This document shows positions 7,141-15,070 of a stretch of DNA of 57,766 nt, piece by piece; the stretch's first letter is position 1, and every line of letters starts with the position of its first letter. The translations under genes were made by a program, and so were the position numbers. This DNA is from Thermicanus aegyptius DSM 12793 (GTDB taxonomy: Bacteria; Bacillota; Bacilli; Thermicanales; Thermicanaceae). Location: contig NZ_KI783301.1 of NCBI RefSeq assembly GCF_000510645.1, forward strand, positions 3,528,236 through 3,586,001. The letters run 5' to 3'. The notes under the pieces are model-generated. The model was given only the letters and a program-made list of their open reading frames with translations. It did not search any database and was not told where the DNA came from.

Positions 7141-9222
7141 ATGAAACCTGCTTTTTACATCACATCGCCGATTTATTATCCCAGTTCAACCCTTCACATC
7201 GGCAATGCTTACACGACGATCGCCGCCGATGCCATGGCCCGTTACAAGCGGCTGAAGGGGTTTGATGTGTTTTATCTAACAGGGACGGACGAACATGGCC
7301 AGAAACTGCAGCGGAAAGCGGAAGGAGCCGGAAAAAAACCGCTGGAGTACATTGATCCGATCGTGGATTGGATTAAAGATCTTTGGAGGCAGCTAGATAT
7401 CAGCTATGACGATTTTATCCGAACCTCTGAAGAAAGGCATGAAGAGGTCGTTCAGGAGATTTTTCGGAAATTAATGGATCAAGGAGATATCTACCTGGGG
7501 GAATATGAGGGCTACTACTGCGTGGAATGTGAAGCCTTTTGGACCCCTTTCCAGGCGAAGAAGGGGGATGAGTATCTCTGCCCGGATTGTGGACGTCCCG
7601 TCTCTTTGGTAAAAGAAGAGAGTTATTTCTTCCGACTTTCCAAATATCAGGATCAACTTCTTCATTACATTGAAACACATCCGGAATTTATCCAGCCGGA
7701 ATCGAGAAGAAACGAGATGATTCAAAATTTCCTAAAACCGGGTTTAGAAGATCTCTCCGTATCCCGTACCAGTTTCGATTGGGGGATTCCGGTTCCGGGC
7801 AATCCGAATCATGTCATTTATGTCTGGATTGATGCCCTCTCCAATTACATTACCGCCATCGGATACGGCAGGGATGAGGAGAAATTCTCCCGCTATTGGC
7901 CTGCGGATATTCATTTAATCGGAAAGGATATTCTCCGTTTCCACACCATCTACTGGCCCATCTTGCTGATGGCGTTAGGCCTTCCCCTTCCGAAAAGGGT
8001 ATTTGGCCATGGTTGGCTGCTGATGCCGGATGGGAAGATGTCCAAATCGAAGGGGAATGCGATTGACCCTAAATTTTTAATTGGCCGCTACGGTTCCGAT
8101 GCGATCCGTTATTACCTGTTGCGGGAAATCGCATTTGGTCAAGATGGGATATTTACACCGGAAGCCTTTATCCAGCGTTGCAATTATGACTTGGCCAACG
8201 ACTTGGGGAATCTGGTCAGCAGAACGTTGGCGATGATTGAGAAATATTTCGACGGGAAGATTCCCCATGCCCGCCAGCGGGAGGAAGGAGACGAAAAGCT
8301 GATCTCATTGGCCATGGCCACCAAAGGGAAAGTGGAGGACCATATGGAAAAGCTTTTATTTGGTCAAGCGTTGGCGGAGATCTGGGCATTGATTCGGCAA
8401 ACGAATCGCTATATTGACGATAATGCACCTTGGGCTTTGGCCCGGGAGGAAAAGAACCATCCAAGGCTCGGCACCGTTCTCTACCATTTAGCGGAGAGCA
8501 TCCGCATTATTTCCATTCTGATTCAGCCTTTTCTGACGAAGACTCCCGCCAAGATCTGGGAACAGCTGGGGTTTAGGTCGGGAGAGGAAGGTTTATCCTG
8601 GGAGGATGCGGGCCGGTGGGGCTTGCTTCCCGAAGGGCAAAGGGTGTATAAAGGAGAAGCCCTCTTTCCCCGCCTCGACATAACGGCTGAAATTGCTGCG
8701 ATTGACGAATACACCGCCGAAGCAAAACGAAAAGCGGAGGAAAACAAAAGACTTCAGGAGGCACGGGAAGGAAAAGAGAAAATCGAGTTGCGAGATGGCA
8801 AAGAACCGGTTGGGAAGGAACCGAGAAGTAGGATGGACGAAGAAAAGAAAGCCACGGAGGATAAGGGGATTGAAGCGAAAAAAATGAAAAAAGAAAATGG
8901 TTTGATCAATATTGATGAATTTGCAAAAGTGGAACTGCGGGTGGCGGAAGTGATAGAAGCAGATCGAATTCCGGGGGCCGATCGATTATTAAAGTTAATC
9001 CTTGATCTTGGCACGGAAAAAAGGCAAGTGGTCTCCGGCATTGCCGAGTATTACAAACCGGAGGAGCTGATCGGATTGAAGCTGATTCTCGTGGCAAACT
9101 TAAAGCCGGTCAAGCTAAGGGGGGTCGACTCTTACGGAATGATCTTGGCGGCTAAAGAAGGGGATACGCTGAAGGTGGCCACCCTTCCGAAGGAAATACC
9201 CAACGGCACCCTTGTGAAATGA
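7141..9222 (+). CDS. metG: methionyl-tRNA synthetase
   Basis: 693 residues from the ATG at 7141, which has AGAGGAGG 9-10 nt upstream; longer in-frame translation back to 6961 would run through the T-box terminator. A class I enzyme: HIGN (19-22), two CxxC zinc knuckles (CVEC, CPDC), and KMSKS near 299-303. The C-terminal 110 residues are a Trbp111-like tRNA-binding domain (DEFAKVELRVAEV). Between catalytic and tRNA-binding parts lies a roughly 60-residue, highly charged Lys/Glu-rich linker, longer than usual. It charges tRNA(Met) for initiation and elongation and is controlled by the T-box. Confidence 0.97.
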   Translation: MKPAFYITSPIYYPSSTLHIGNAYTTIAADAMARYKRLKGFDVFYLTGTDEHGQKLQRKAEGAGKKPLEYIDPIVDWIKDLWRQLDISYDDFIRTSEERHEEVVQEIFRKLMDQGDIYLGEYEGYYCVECEAFWTPFQAKKGDEYLCPDCGRPVSLVKEESYFFRLSKYQDQLLHYIETHPEFIQPESRRNEMIQNFLKPGLEDLSVSRTSFDWGIPVPGNPNHVIYVWIDALSNYITAIGYGRDEEKFSRYWPADIHLIGKDILRFHTIYWPILLMALGLPLPKRVFGHGWLLMPDGKMSKSKGNAIDPKFLIGRYGSDAIRYYLLREIAFGQDGIFTPEAFIQRCNYDLANDLGNLVSRTLAMIEKYFDGKIPHARQREEGDEKLISLAMATKGKVEDHMEKLLFGQALAEIWALIRQTNRYIDDNAPWALAREEKNHPRLGTVLYHLAESIRIISILIQPFLTKTPAKIWEQLGFRSGEEGLSWEDAGRWGLLPEGQRVYKGEALFPRLDITAEIAAIDEYTAEAKRKAEENKRLQEAREGKEKIELRDGKEPVGKEPRSRMDEEKKATEDKGIEAKKMKKENGLINIDEFAKVELRVAEVIEADRIPGADRLLKLILDLGTEKRQVVSGIAEYYKPEELIGLKLILVANLKPVKLRGVDSYGMILAAKEGDTLKVATLPKEIPNGTLVK

Positions 9223-9295
9223 AGGATGGATTGGACAGTTTTATTCAATGGTCAACGATGCCAATTCATTAAAAACGGAGGGAAACGATCCCGAA

Positions 9296-10066
9296 ATGCT
9301 ATTTGATACCCATGCCCACTTAAATGCGGAAGAATTCGACCAGGACCGGGAAGAAGTGCTGAGGAAAGCGAAAGAAGCAGGGGTAGATCGAATTTTGAAT
9401 ATCGGTTATAACCGTGATTCGATTCCTTCTTCCTTGCAATTAGCGGAGAAATATGATTATATTTATTCTACGGTCGGTTGGCATCCCCAAGATGCCCATG
9501 ATTTTGCAGAGAGAGATTTGGCATGGCTCGGGGAACTTACGCAACACCCTAAAGTTGTGGCGATCGGAGAGATTGGCCTCGATTATTACTGGGATACCTC
9601 ACCCCGCGAGGTCCAGCAAAAGGTCTTTCGCGCTCAGATCGCCTTGGCGAAGGAGAGAAAACTCCCCATCGTCATTCATGACCGGGATGCACATGAGGAT
9701 CTTTTGCGCATCCTGAAAGAGGAAAAGGCAGATGAAGTTGGTGGAATTATGCACGCCTTTTCCGGCAGCATTGAGATGGCTAAAGAATGCATTCGCTTAG
9801 GATTTTATATCTCCTTCGGTGGCCCTATTACCTTTAAAAATGCCGTCCGACCGAAAGAAGTGGCGAAAATGATCCCCTTAGAATGGATCTTAATCGAAAC
9901 CGATTCGCCCTACTTAACTCCCCATCCCTACCGGGGAAAACGCAATGAGTCGGGCTATGTCCGACTCGTTGCGGAGAAATTGGCGGAATTAAGAGGTTTA
10001 ACGGTGGAGGAGATCGAGGAGATCACCTATCGCAATGCCGTTAATGCATTACATCTAAAGGAGTGA
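9296..10066 (+). CDS. tatD: TatD-family metal-dependent deoxyribonuclease (YabD)
   Basis: 256 residues. A metallo-dependent hydrolase (TIM-barrel) with DTHAHL at residues 4-9, EIGLDYYW in the middle and ETDSPYLTPHP near the end, all metal ligands of the TatD group. These enzymes are 3'-5' DNA exonucleases implicated in repair; the physiological role here is inferred. Frame remains open 16 codons upstream, but family length (about 255) and a GGAGGG site 12 nt before this ATG favour the shorter start. It follows metG as in B. subtilis. Confidence 0.93.
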   Translation: MLFDTHAHLNAEEFDQDREEVLRKAKEAGVDRILNIGYNRDSIPSSLQLAEKYDYIYSTVGWHPQDAHDFAERDLAWLGELTQHPKVVAIGEIGLDYYWDTSPREVQQKVFRAQIALAKERKLPIVIHDRDAHEDLLRILKEEKADEVGGIMHAFSGSIEMAKECIRLGFYISFGGPITFKNAVRPKEVAKMIPLEWILIETDSPYLTPHPYRGKRNESGYVRLVAEKLAELRGLTVEEIEEITYRNAVNALHLKE

Positions 10067-10092
10067 GACACCAAGAGAAGAGTCTCTTTTTT
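10065..10092 (+). terminator. terminator after tatD
   Basis: GAGAC (10065-10069, overlapping the stop codon) pairs with GTCTC (10082-10086) and runs into TTTTTT. The alternative pairing AAGAGA/TCTCTT gives the same endpoint. Confidence 0.55.
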
Positions 10093-10095
10093 CCG

Positions 10096-10138
10096 TCATA
10101 CCATGGTTTTTAAAAACGAACGGGTCACCGTGGTATGA
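10096..10138. repeat. inverted repeat upstream of yabE
   Basis: TCATACCATGGT (10096-10107) and ACCGTGGTATGA (10127-10138) form a 12-bp stem with one G-T wobble and a 19-nt loop, just before the yabE ribosome binding region. No T-run follows, so it looks like an operator or a leader structure rather than a terminator. Confidence 0.6.
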
Positions 10139-10150
10139 TGAGGTGAATCA

Positions 10151-11173
10151 ATGAAAAAAATTATTTTGCCAACCCTTTTTTTCTTCAGCTTGTCCAGCAC
10201 CCTCTCTTTTGGGGTGAGCCTCGATCGCTCCAAACCGGTTACACTCTACACCGAGACTCAGGTGCGGAAAGTGGTAACCACCGCGAGTACGGTGGGGGAA
10301 CTTCTTCGGCAGGAAGGGATTACGATACATCCCGAGGATTTCGTGTTTCCCACACCGGACACGCCGGTCCGTAAAAACCTGAAAGTGATGGTGCGGAAAG
10401 CGAAACAGGTAATGGTGAAATTACCTGGAGTGGGGGAGAGAAAGGTTTGGACCACCGCCCAAACGGTGGGAGGGCTCTTAGAAATCATGGGGGTTCATCC
10501 AGATGAAGAGGATCAGGTAACTCCCCGGAGAAATACTCCGATCATCCCAGGCTTAAAGGTGGAGGTCGTGGATGTTTCTTTCCGGACCATCGCAGCGACA
10601 GAGAGGATGATGTTCCAGACGAAAGTAAAAGAGACCGCCGCTTTAGCAAAGGGAGAGAAGAGAGTGTCCATCGCCGGAATCCCAGGAGAGGCGAAAGTGA
10701 CCTATAAAGCGAGGTATCACGACGGGAAACTCGTGGATCTTATCCCTATGCAAAAGGAAGTGGTACGAGAGCCGAAGGACCAAGTGGTCCTCTCCGGGAC
10801 GGCGCAACCGGTTTCTCTAGGAGGATATGCTTTTAGCCCGAGGAAAATCTTAACCAATGTGAAGCTAACCGCTTACGGTCCGGGGGAAGAGCATACAGGT
10901 AAAAATCCGGGGGATCCGGGGTATGGCATCACCCGTTCAGGCTTGCCTGCCAGGGAAGGGAGAACCGTAGCCGTAGACCCCGATCTGATTCCGCTTGGGT
11001 GGTGGATTTACATTGAAGGATTTGGCCTGTACCGTGCGGAAGACACGGGGAGTGCCGTGAAAGGAAAGAAGATCGATATCTTCTTTGCCGATGATCAAAA
11101 GGCTGAAGGCTTTGGTTTGAAGCGGGGATATACGGTTTATGTCATTGGACCGGAAAAACCAACGGCCAGATAG
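10151..11173 (+). CDS. yabE: YabE: secreted cell-wall protein with DUF348, G5 and 3D domains
   Basis: 340 residues with a Sec signal peptide (residues 1-22). Two ubiquitin-like DUF348 repeats (about 30-140, each with a TTASTVGELL / TTAQTVGGLL core) are followed by a G5-like domain (about 145-225). The C-terminal 3D domain (about 230-335) has conserved aspartates in AVDPDLIPLG, RAEDTGSAV and KIDIFF. The architecture matches YabE/YocH-type muralytic proteins related to resuscitation-promoting factors, acting outside the membrane on peptidoglycan. It is a single gene between tatD and rnmV, with a 12-bp inverted repeat upstream and a terminator downstream. Confidence 0.9.
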   Translation: MKKIILPTLFFFSLSSTLSFGVSLDRSKPVTLYTETQVRKVVTTASTVGELLRQEGITIHPEDFVFPTPDTPVRKNLKVMVRKAKQVMVKLPGVGERKVWTTAQTVGGLLEIMGVHPDEEDQVTPRRNTPIIPGLKVEVVDVSFRTIAATERMMFQTKVKETAALAKGEKRVSIAGIPGEAKVTYKARYHDGKLVDLIPMQKEVVREPKDQVVLSGTAQPVSLGGYAFSPRKILTNVKLTAYGPGEEHTGKNPGDPGYGITRSGLPAREGRTVAVDPDLIPLGWWIYIEGFGLYRAEDTGSAVKGKKIDIFFADDQKAEGFGLKRGYTVYVIGPEKPTAR

Positions 11174-11197
11174 GGGAACTTCAGGTTCCCTTTTTTC
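11173..11197 (+). terminator. terminator after yabE
   Basis: GGGAAC (11174-11179) pairs with GTTCCC (11185-11190) across a 5-nt loop, then TTTTTT. Confidence 0.75.
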
Positions 11198-11291
11198 TTT
11201 ATCAAACGGAAGCAATATGTAAAATGGTTGTAAAAAATCAAAGAGAATCATGTAAAATCATGTATAATAAGAGATTGGAGAAGGCGTAAGC

Positions 11292-11864
11292 ATGGCGGAA
11301 GAGAAAGAAATGATTCAGGAAATGATCGTGGTGGAAGGGAAAAATGATACGGCCGCAGTGAAAAGAGCCGTAAACGCGGATACGATCGAAACGGGAGGGG
11401 CTTTCGTTTCGGAATCCGTTCTATTGCGAATCCGACGTGCGCAGAAAGTAAGGGGGGTGATTCTCCTCACCGACCCCGATCATGCTGGGGAAACGATTCG
11501 GAAACGAATCAGCCGGGAAATCCCGGGGGTAAAGCATGCCTTCATATCCAAGGAAGAGGGATGGAAAGAAGGAGACATCGGCGTAGAAAATGCATCTCCT
11601 GAAACGATCCGTAAAGCACTTTCTCATCTCCGCACAGAACAGGAGGGGGGGATAGAACCCGTTTCCTGGGAAGAACTGATTGATTTAGGCTTGGTTGGAA
11701 GCAAGCGCTCCTCTATGCTTAGAGGAAAAGTGGGGGAGATCCTGGGGATTGGGTATGCGAATGGCAAGCAGTTTCATATGCGCCTCCGCGTTTTCTCCAT
11801 TTCCCGGGAGGAGTTTCTCGACGCATATGAGAAGGCGCTGAGGGGGGAGCGGGATGGGAAATGA
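11292..11864 (+). CDS. rnmV: ribonuclease M5 (5S rRNA maturation)
   Basis: 190 residues. A TOPRIM nuclease: IVVEGKNDTAAV (catalytic glutamate) at residues 13-24, followed by LLTDPDHAGE carrying the DxD metal site. It trims both ends of precursor 5S rRNA with ribosomal protein uL18. GGAGAAGG lies before the ATG. The end overlaps the rsmA start by 11 nt, so both are coupled. It is of local interest because one 5S gene in this window sits inside its operon. Confidence 0.94.
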   Translation: MAEEKEMIQEMIVVEGKNDTAAVKRAVNADTIETGGAFVSESVLLRIRRAQKVRGVILLTDPDHAGETIRKRISREIPGVKHAFISKEEGWKEGDIGVENASPETIRKALSHLRTEQEGGIEPVSWEELIDLGLVGSKRSSMLRGKVGEILGIGYANGKQFHMRLRVFSISREEFLDAYEKALRGERDGK

Positions 11865-12753
11865 GGAAAGGATAACCTGGAAAACCGGCGAGATTTTAAA
11901 AAAATATGGGGTCTCCCTAAGAAAGAGCTTAGGACAAAACTTTCTCATCGATCCGAATATGGTGAAAAAAATCGCCGAATCCGCCCATTTGGAGTCAGAG
12001 GATGGAGTGATTGAGATCGGACCGGGGGTGGGCGTACTAACGGCGGAACTCGCGAAGAGGGCAAAAAAGGTCGTCGCTGTGGAGATCGATGGTCGGCTCA
12101 TTCCGATTCTGTCGGATATCTTTAGAGACTGGAAAAGCATCCGGATCATCCATGGGGACATCTTAAAAATAAATCTCCATGAAATCACCTCTTTCCTTCT
12201 TCAGGAGACGAAGAGGGTGCATGTAGTTGCAAATCTTCCTTATTATGTAACAACGCCTATCTTGATGCGCCTTCTCGAAGATAAACTTCCTCTTACCTCC
12301 ATCGTGGTGATGGTACAAAGGGAGGTAGCCGACCGTATCGCAGCCGAACCTGGTGGAAAGGAGTATGGAGCCCTCTCCATTGCATGCCAATATTTTGCCA
12401 AGGTGGAAAAGGTGCTGCAGGTTCCTAAAGAAGTGTTCTATCCGAAACCGGAGGTGGACTCCACGGTGATTCGCCTAATGCTCTACGCGTTCCCTCCCGT
12501 TCGCGTGGAGGAAGAAAACCTTTTCTTCCAAGTGGTTAGGGCCTCTTTTGCTAACCGCCGTAAAACCCTCTTCAATAATTTGCGCAGCGCCTTTCCCGAA
12601 TTGGAACAAAATCTCTCATCTCTCCTCTCAGAAGGAGGGATAGACCCCAAGCGTCGGGGTGAGACTCTTACCATCCAAGAATTTTCCACACTTTCCAATT
12701 TAATTTGGAGAGAAAGGGTTAAAAAAAGGGGTGAAAAACTCCTTTACGAATAG
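11854..12753 (+). CDS. rsmA: 16S rRNA dimethyladenosine transferase (KsgA)
   Basis: 299 residues. KsgA/Dim1 family: SLGQNFLIDPN at the N-terminus, EIGPGVGVLT (SAM motif I), and the catalytic NLPYYVTTPI motif. It dimethylates A1518 and A1519 of 16S rRNA late in small-subunit assembly. The ATG lies inside the rnmV 3' end with AGGGGGGAG upstream, so the pair is a two-gene rRNA-processing unit. The length is normal for Bacilli. Confidence 0.96.
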   Translation: MGNEERITWKTGEILKKYGVSLRKSLGQNFLIDPNMVKKIAESAHLESEDGVIEIGPGVGVLTAELAKRAKKVVAVEIDGRLIPILSDIFRDWKSIRIIHGDILKINLHEITSFLLQETKRVHVVANLPYYVTTPILMRLLEDKLPLTSIVVMVQREVADRIAAEPGGKEYGALSIACQYFAKVEKVLQVPKEVFYPKPEVDSTVIRLMLYAFPPVRVEEENLFFQVVRASFANRRKTLFNNLRSAFPELEQNLSSLLSEGGIDPKRRGETLTIQEFSTLSNLIWRERVKKRGEKLLYE

Positions 12754-12820
12754 ATCATATGATAAAGTATAAGAGACGGCTTCAATTGTAACAACCCCAT
12801 TTATAAAAGGAGGAAGAAAG

Positions 12821-13306
12821 ATGTATTTTATTAGCCCCACATACGGCAGGCTTACGTTTCAAGAAGTGATATCTTTCACGGAATCCTTTATTCATGAAGA
12901 TCCGAATAGCTCATATAAATTGGTGATCGGTACCGATTCCCAGACGACGGCGAAGGAAACGATTTTGGTTACCGCACTGATCATACATCGCATTGGGAAA
13001 GGAGCCCGATTTTTCTTCAACCGAAAAAGGGAAAAACCGATTTTCGACTTAAGGAACCGGATATATCATGAGACTGCCCGCAGCTTGGCGGTGATCCAAC
13101 AAATTGAAAAAGATAATTTGTTGAAACAATTGGTAGATCTTCCGGTAGAAATCCATATTGATATCGGTCAAAGGGGAGAGACCCGGGCAATGATTCAAGA
13201 AGTGGTAGGGTGGGTAACTTCCGTAGGGTATGTGGTGAAAATTAAACCTTATTCCTATGGAGCAAGTTCCGTCGCCGACCGCCTCACCAAATCATCCCAT
13301 CGGTAG
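12821..13306 (+). CDS. YkuK-like RNase H-fold protein (DUF458)
   Basis: 161 residues beginning MYFISPTYGRLT. VIGTDSQTT near residue 40 and EIHIDIGQRGETRAM near 117 supply acidic residues placed as in RNase H-like folds. This resembles the YkuK/DUF458 family, of unknown function but sporulation-associated in Bacilli. AGGAGG precedes the ATG. CATATGATA at 12756-12764 resembles a sigma-E/sigma-K -10 (CATAnnnTA), but the -35 is poor. It sits between rsmA and yabG, where B. subtilis has no such gene. Family assignment is from memory of the motif pattern. Confidence 0.75.
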   Translation: MYFISPTYGRLTFQEVISFTESFIHEDPNSSYKLVIGTDSQTTAKETILVTALIIHRIGKGARFFFNRKREKPIFDLRNRIYHETARSLAVIQQIEKDNLLKQLVDLPVEIHIDIGQRGETRAMIQEVVGWVTSVGYVVKIKPYSYGASSVADRLTKSSHR

Positions 13307-13359
13307 CTCCCTTTTTTCTTCCCTTCTCATTCCACCATGCCTCATCCCCTTCTCCCGTT

Positions 13360-13388
13360 CACCATCCGGTCTATGCCTACATAGGATA
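13360..13388 (+). promoter_or_regulatory. candidate sigma-K promoter of yabG
   Basis: CACC (13360-13363) fits the -35 pattern mACm; 16 bp later CATAGGATA (13380-13388) fits the -10 pattern CATAnnnTA. yabG is a known sigma-K gene in B. subtilis, which agrees with this site. Confidence 0.6.
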
Positions 13389-13411
13389 GAGGATAGATGG
13401 GAGGGAGATCC

Positions 13412-14236
13412 ATGAAGAAAGGGATCAAAGTAGGGAATGTGGTTGTCCGAAAATCGTATGGAAAGGATATCCTCTTTCGCGTCATTTTTATCCAACACGA
13501 GGATAATATGGCTGTACTAAAGGGAATCGATTGGAGGCTGATCGCAGACTCCCCTTTAGACGACCTGGAAGTAGTCAAAGAGGAAGAAGACTCCGTACCT
13601 TACAGGGATGCGAATCGGAACGGAGGGCAAATCAAACCGGTTCAGTATATGAAACCCCCGAATCGACCGGGGCAAGCTTATCATGCATATCCCGGAAAAG
13701 TTCTGCACATGGACGGGGATGCCCGATATTTAGCCCTCTGCATGGGAGAATATGAACGGCTGGGGATTCCTGCTGTGGGAGTTCATATGGAAGAGCGGGA
13801 GATCCCACGGGCGGTTTTATCTCTGCTGACAAAATATCAACCCGATATATTGGTCATTACCGGACATGATTCCTACCGCAATCGGGAGAGGGGGGAAAAG
13901 GATCTTAAATCTTACCGTAACTCCCATCACTTCATGGAGGCAGTGAGACGAGCCCGGACGGAATATGAACGGCATAAGGATAATCTCATCATTTTCGCCG
14001 GGGCCTGTCAATCTTATTATGAAGGGATGATGGATTCCGGTGCCAATTTCGCCAGTTCTCCGGGAAGGGTAAATATTCATGCGTTAGATCCGGTACGGGT
14101 GGTGGAGAAGATTTCCTATACATCAATTCGTGAGACGGTCCCATTGCTGGATGCCATTCAGTTTACAAAGGCGGGAAATGAAGGGATCGGGGGGATTGAA
14201 ACAAGGGGCACGATGAGGCTGGCGATGCCGGATTAA
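13412..14236 (+). CDS. yabG: sporulation-specific protease YabG
   Basis: 274 residues from the ATG at 13412, which has GGGAGGGAG a few nt upstream; an ATG 5 codons earlier lacks a site. The VLHMDGD, VITGHDSYRN and FAGACQSYYE segments are typical of YabG. YabG is a mother-cell cysteine-type protease that processes coat proteins such as SafA and SpoIVA; the cysteine in GACQSYYE is the likely nucleophile (inference). A candidate sigma-K promoter lies just upstream. Length is close to the B. subtilis protein. Confidence 0.93.
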   Translation: MKKGIKVGNVVVRKSYGKDILFRVIFIQHEDNMAVLKGIDWRLIADSPLDDLEVVKEEEDSVPYRDANRNGGQIKPVQYMKPPNRPGQAYHAYPGKVLHMDGDARYLALCMGEYERLGIPAVGVHMEEREIPRAVLSLLTKYQPDILVITGHDSYRNRERGEKDLKSYRNSHHFMEAVRRARTEYERHKDNLIIFAGACQSYYEGMMDSGANFASSPGRVNIHALDPVRVVEKISYTSIRETVPLLDAIQFTKAGNEGIGGIETRGTMRLAMPD

Positions 14237-14287
14237 TATTTTTTAATTGACAGAGGAGATTTTATCCTGCTATAATTATCATTTTAT

Positions 14288-14316
14288 TTGACATACTATA
14301 TATCACGTGATATAAT
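14288..14316 (+). promoter_or_regulatory. strong sigma-A promoter of veg
   Basis: Exact TTGACA (14288-14293), 17-bp spacer, exact TATAAT (14311-14316). The veg promoter of B. subtilis is likewise one of the strongest vegetative promoters. Confidence 0.92.
14299..14314. repeat. 16-bp palindrome inside the veg promoter
   Basis: TATATCACGTGATATA is self-complementary over all 16 positions, centred between 14306 and 14307. It covers the 3' spacer and most of the -10 box, a classic repressor-operator position. No protein is assigned. Confidence 0.7.
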
Positions 14317-14340
14317 ACATAATGTGAGGTGATACATCCG

Positions 14341-14610
14341 ATGGGAAGAAATGCCTTAACGGATATTAAACATCTGTTAGAAGGGTACGTCGGACAGCGG
14401 ATCATGCTAAAGGCGAACGGGGGCCGTCGAAAAACCATTGAGCGGTCGGGTGTTTTAGAGGAGACATATCCTTCTGTTTTTATTGTTAAATTGGACGAGC
14501 AAGAGCCTTTTAAGCGAGTTTCCTACAGTTATGCCGATATCCTAACGGAGACCGTAGAACTCACGGTGCTAACGGGTAAGGAATCGGTCAGAATCACCTA
14601 CGCACCATAG
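14341..14610 (+). CDS. veg: Veg protein
   Basis: 89 residues starting [19 protein letters not shown], the conserved Veg start. The rest ([28 protein letters not shown] in two segments) is the compact Veg beta-fold. The family is universal in spore-forming Bacilli and some Clostridia; a role in biofilm regulation is reported, but the molecular mechanism is not established. GAGGTGAT upstream selects this ATG over a GTG four codons earlier. It is flanked by a strong promoter and a strong terminator, so it is monocistronic. Confidence 0.94.
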   Translation: MGRNALTDIKHLLEGYVGQRIMLKANGGRRKTIERSGVLEETYPSVFIVKLDEQEPFKRVSYSYADILTETVELTVLTGKESVRITYAP

Positions 14611-14628
14611 CGCAAAAGTACTTCCTTT

Positions 14629-14659
14629 AAAACAGTAAGACAATGTCTTACTGTTTTTT
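14629..14659 (+). terminator. terminator after veg
   Basis: A 13-bp perfect stem AAAACAGTAAGAC (14629-14641) with GTCTTACTGTTTT (14645-14657), 3-nt loop and trailing T residues. Confidence 0.9.
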
Positions 14660-14696
14660 AACTTCTCTCCGAAAAGGGATGGGATTACCCGAGAAC

Positions 14697-14729
14697 CCCC
14701 CACCTCTAAGCGTGAGCGTAGGTGGTGGG
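14697..14729. other. imperfect hairpin upstream of sspF
   Basis: CCCCCACCT pairs with AGGTGGTGGG around an inner CTAAGCGTGAGCGT, with one bulged T. The shape resembles the subterminal hairpins of IS200/IS605-type elements, but no transposase gene or second end is visible. It may be a solo remnant or just a leader structure. Confidence 0.35.
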
Positions 14730-14730
14730 A

Positions 14731-14760
14731 GAATGTCACTGTTTCTTCTGAGCCATACTA
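14731..14760 (+). promoter_or_regulatory. candidate sigma-G promoter of sspF
   Basis: GAATG (14731-14735) fits gHATR; after 18 bp comes CATACTA (14754-14760), an exact CATnnTA. sspF is transcribed by sigma-G in the forespore of B. subtilis. Confidence 0.7.
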
Positions 14761-14805
14761 TAGGCAGATGCCCGATCAGCGGGCATTGGAAAGGAGGGAG
14801 GAAAC

Positions 14806-14985
14806 ATGGGACGAAGAAGGGGAATGATGTCCCGGGCATTGAAGGAGGAATTAGCCAAAGACCTCGGGTTTTATGATACCGTAAAGGATAAGGGGTGGGG
14901 GGGAATTACCACCCGGGATGCCGGAAATATGGTAAAACGGGCCATTCAAATTGCGGAGGAAAATTTACGAAAACAAGGGAACTGA
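14806..14985 (+). CDS. sspF: small acid-soluble spore protein SspF
   Basis: 59 residues starting [19 protein letters not shown]. The family signature [17 protein letters not shown] is complete. These alpha/beta-type small proteins coat spore DNA and are degraded during germination. GGAGGGAGG lies 5 nt before the ATG. A sigma-G-type promoter precedes it and a terminator follows, as expected for a forespore-only gene. Order veg-sspF-ispE is as in B. subtilis. Confidence 0.95.
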   Translation: MGRRRGMMSRALKEELAKDLGFYDTVKDKGWGGITTRDAGNMVKRAIQIAEENLRKQGN

Positions 14986-15017
14986 GAGCCGGGGTGGTCC
15001 ACCTGGCTCTTTTTTTG
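14985..15017 (+). terminator. terminator after sspF
   Basis: AGAGCC (14985-14990) pairs with GGCTCT (15005-15010), with further GGTGG/CCACC pairing inside, followed by T residues. Confidence 0.85.
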
Positions 15018-15070
15018 CGAAGATAAAAGTGGTAAAATAGGGAAACCTAAGCGTCTAGGAGGATACGGAT

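Noticed and set aside
11685-12188. 167-codon open frame on the minus strand over rnmV/rsmA
   Set aside because: Antisense shadow of two strongly recognised genes; no ribosome binding site or motif.
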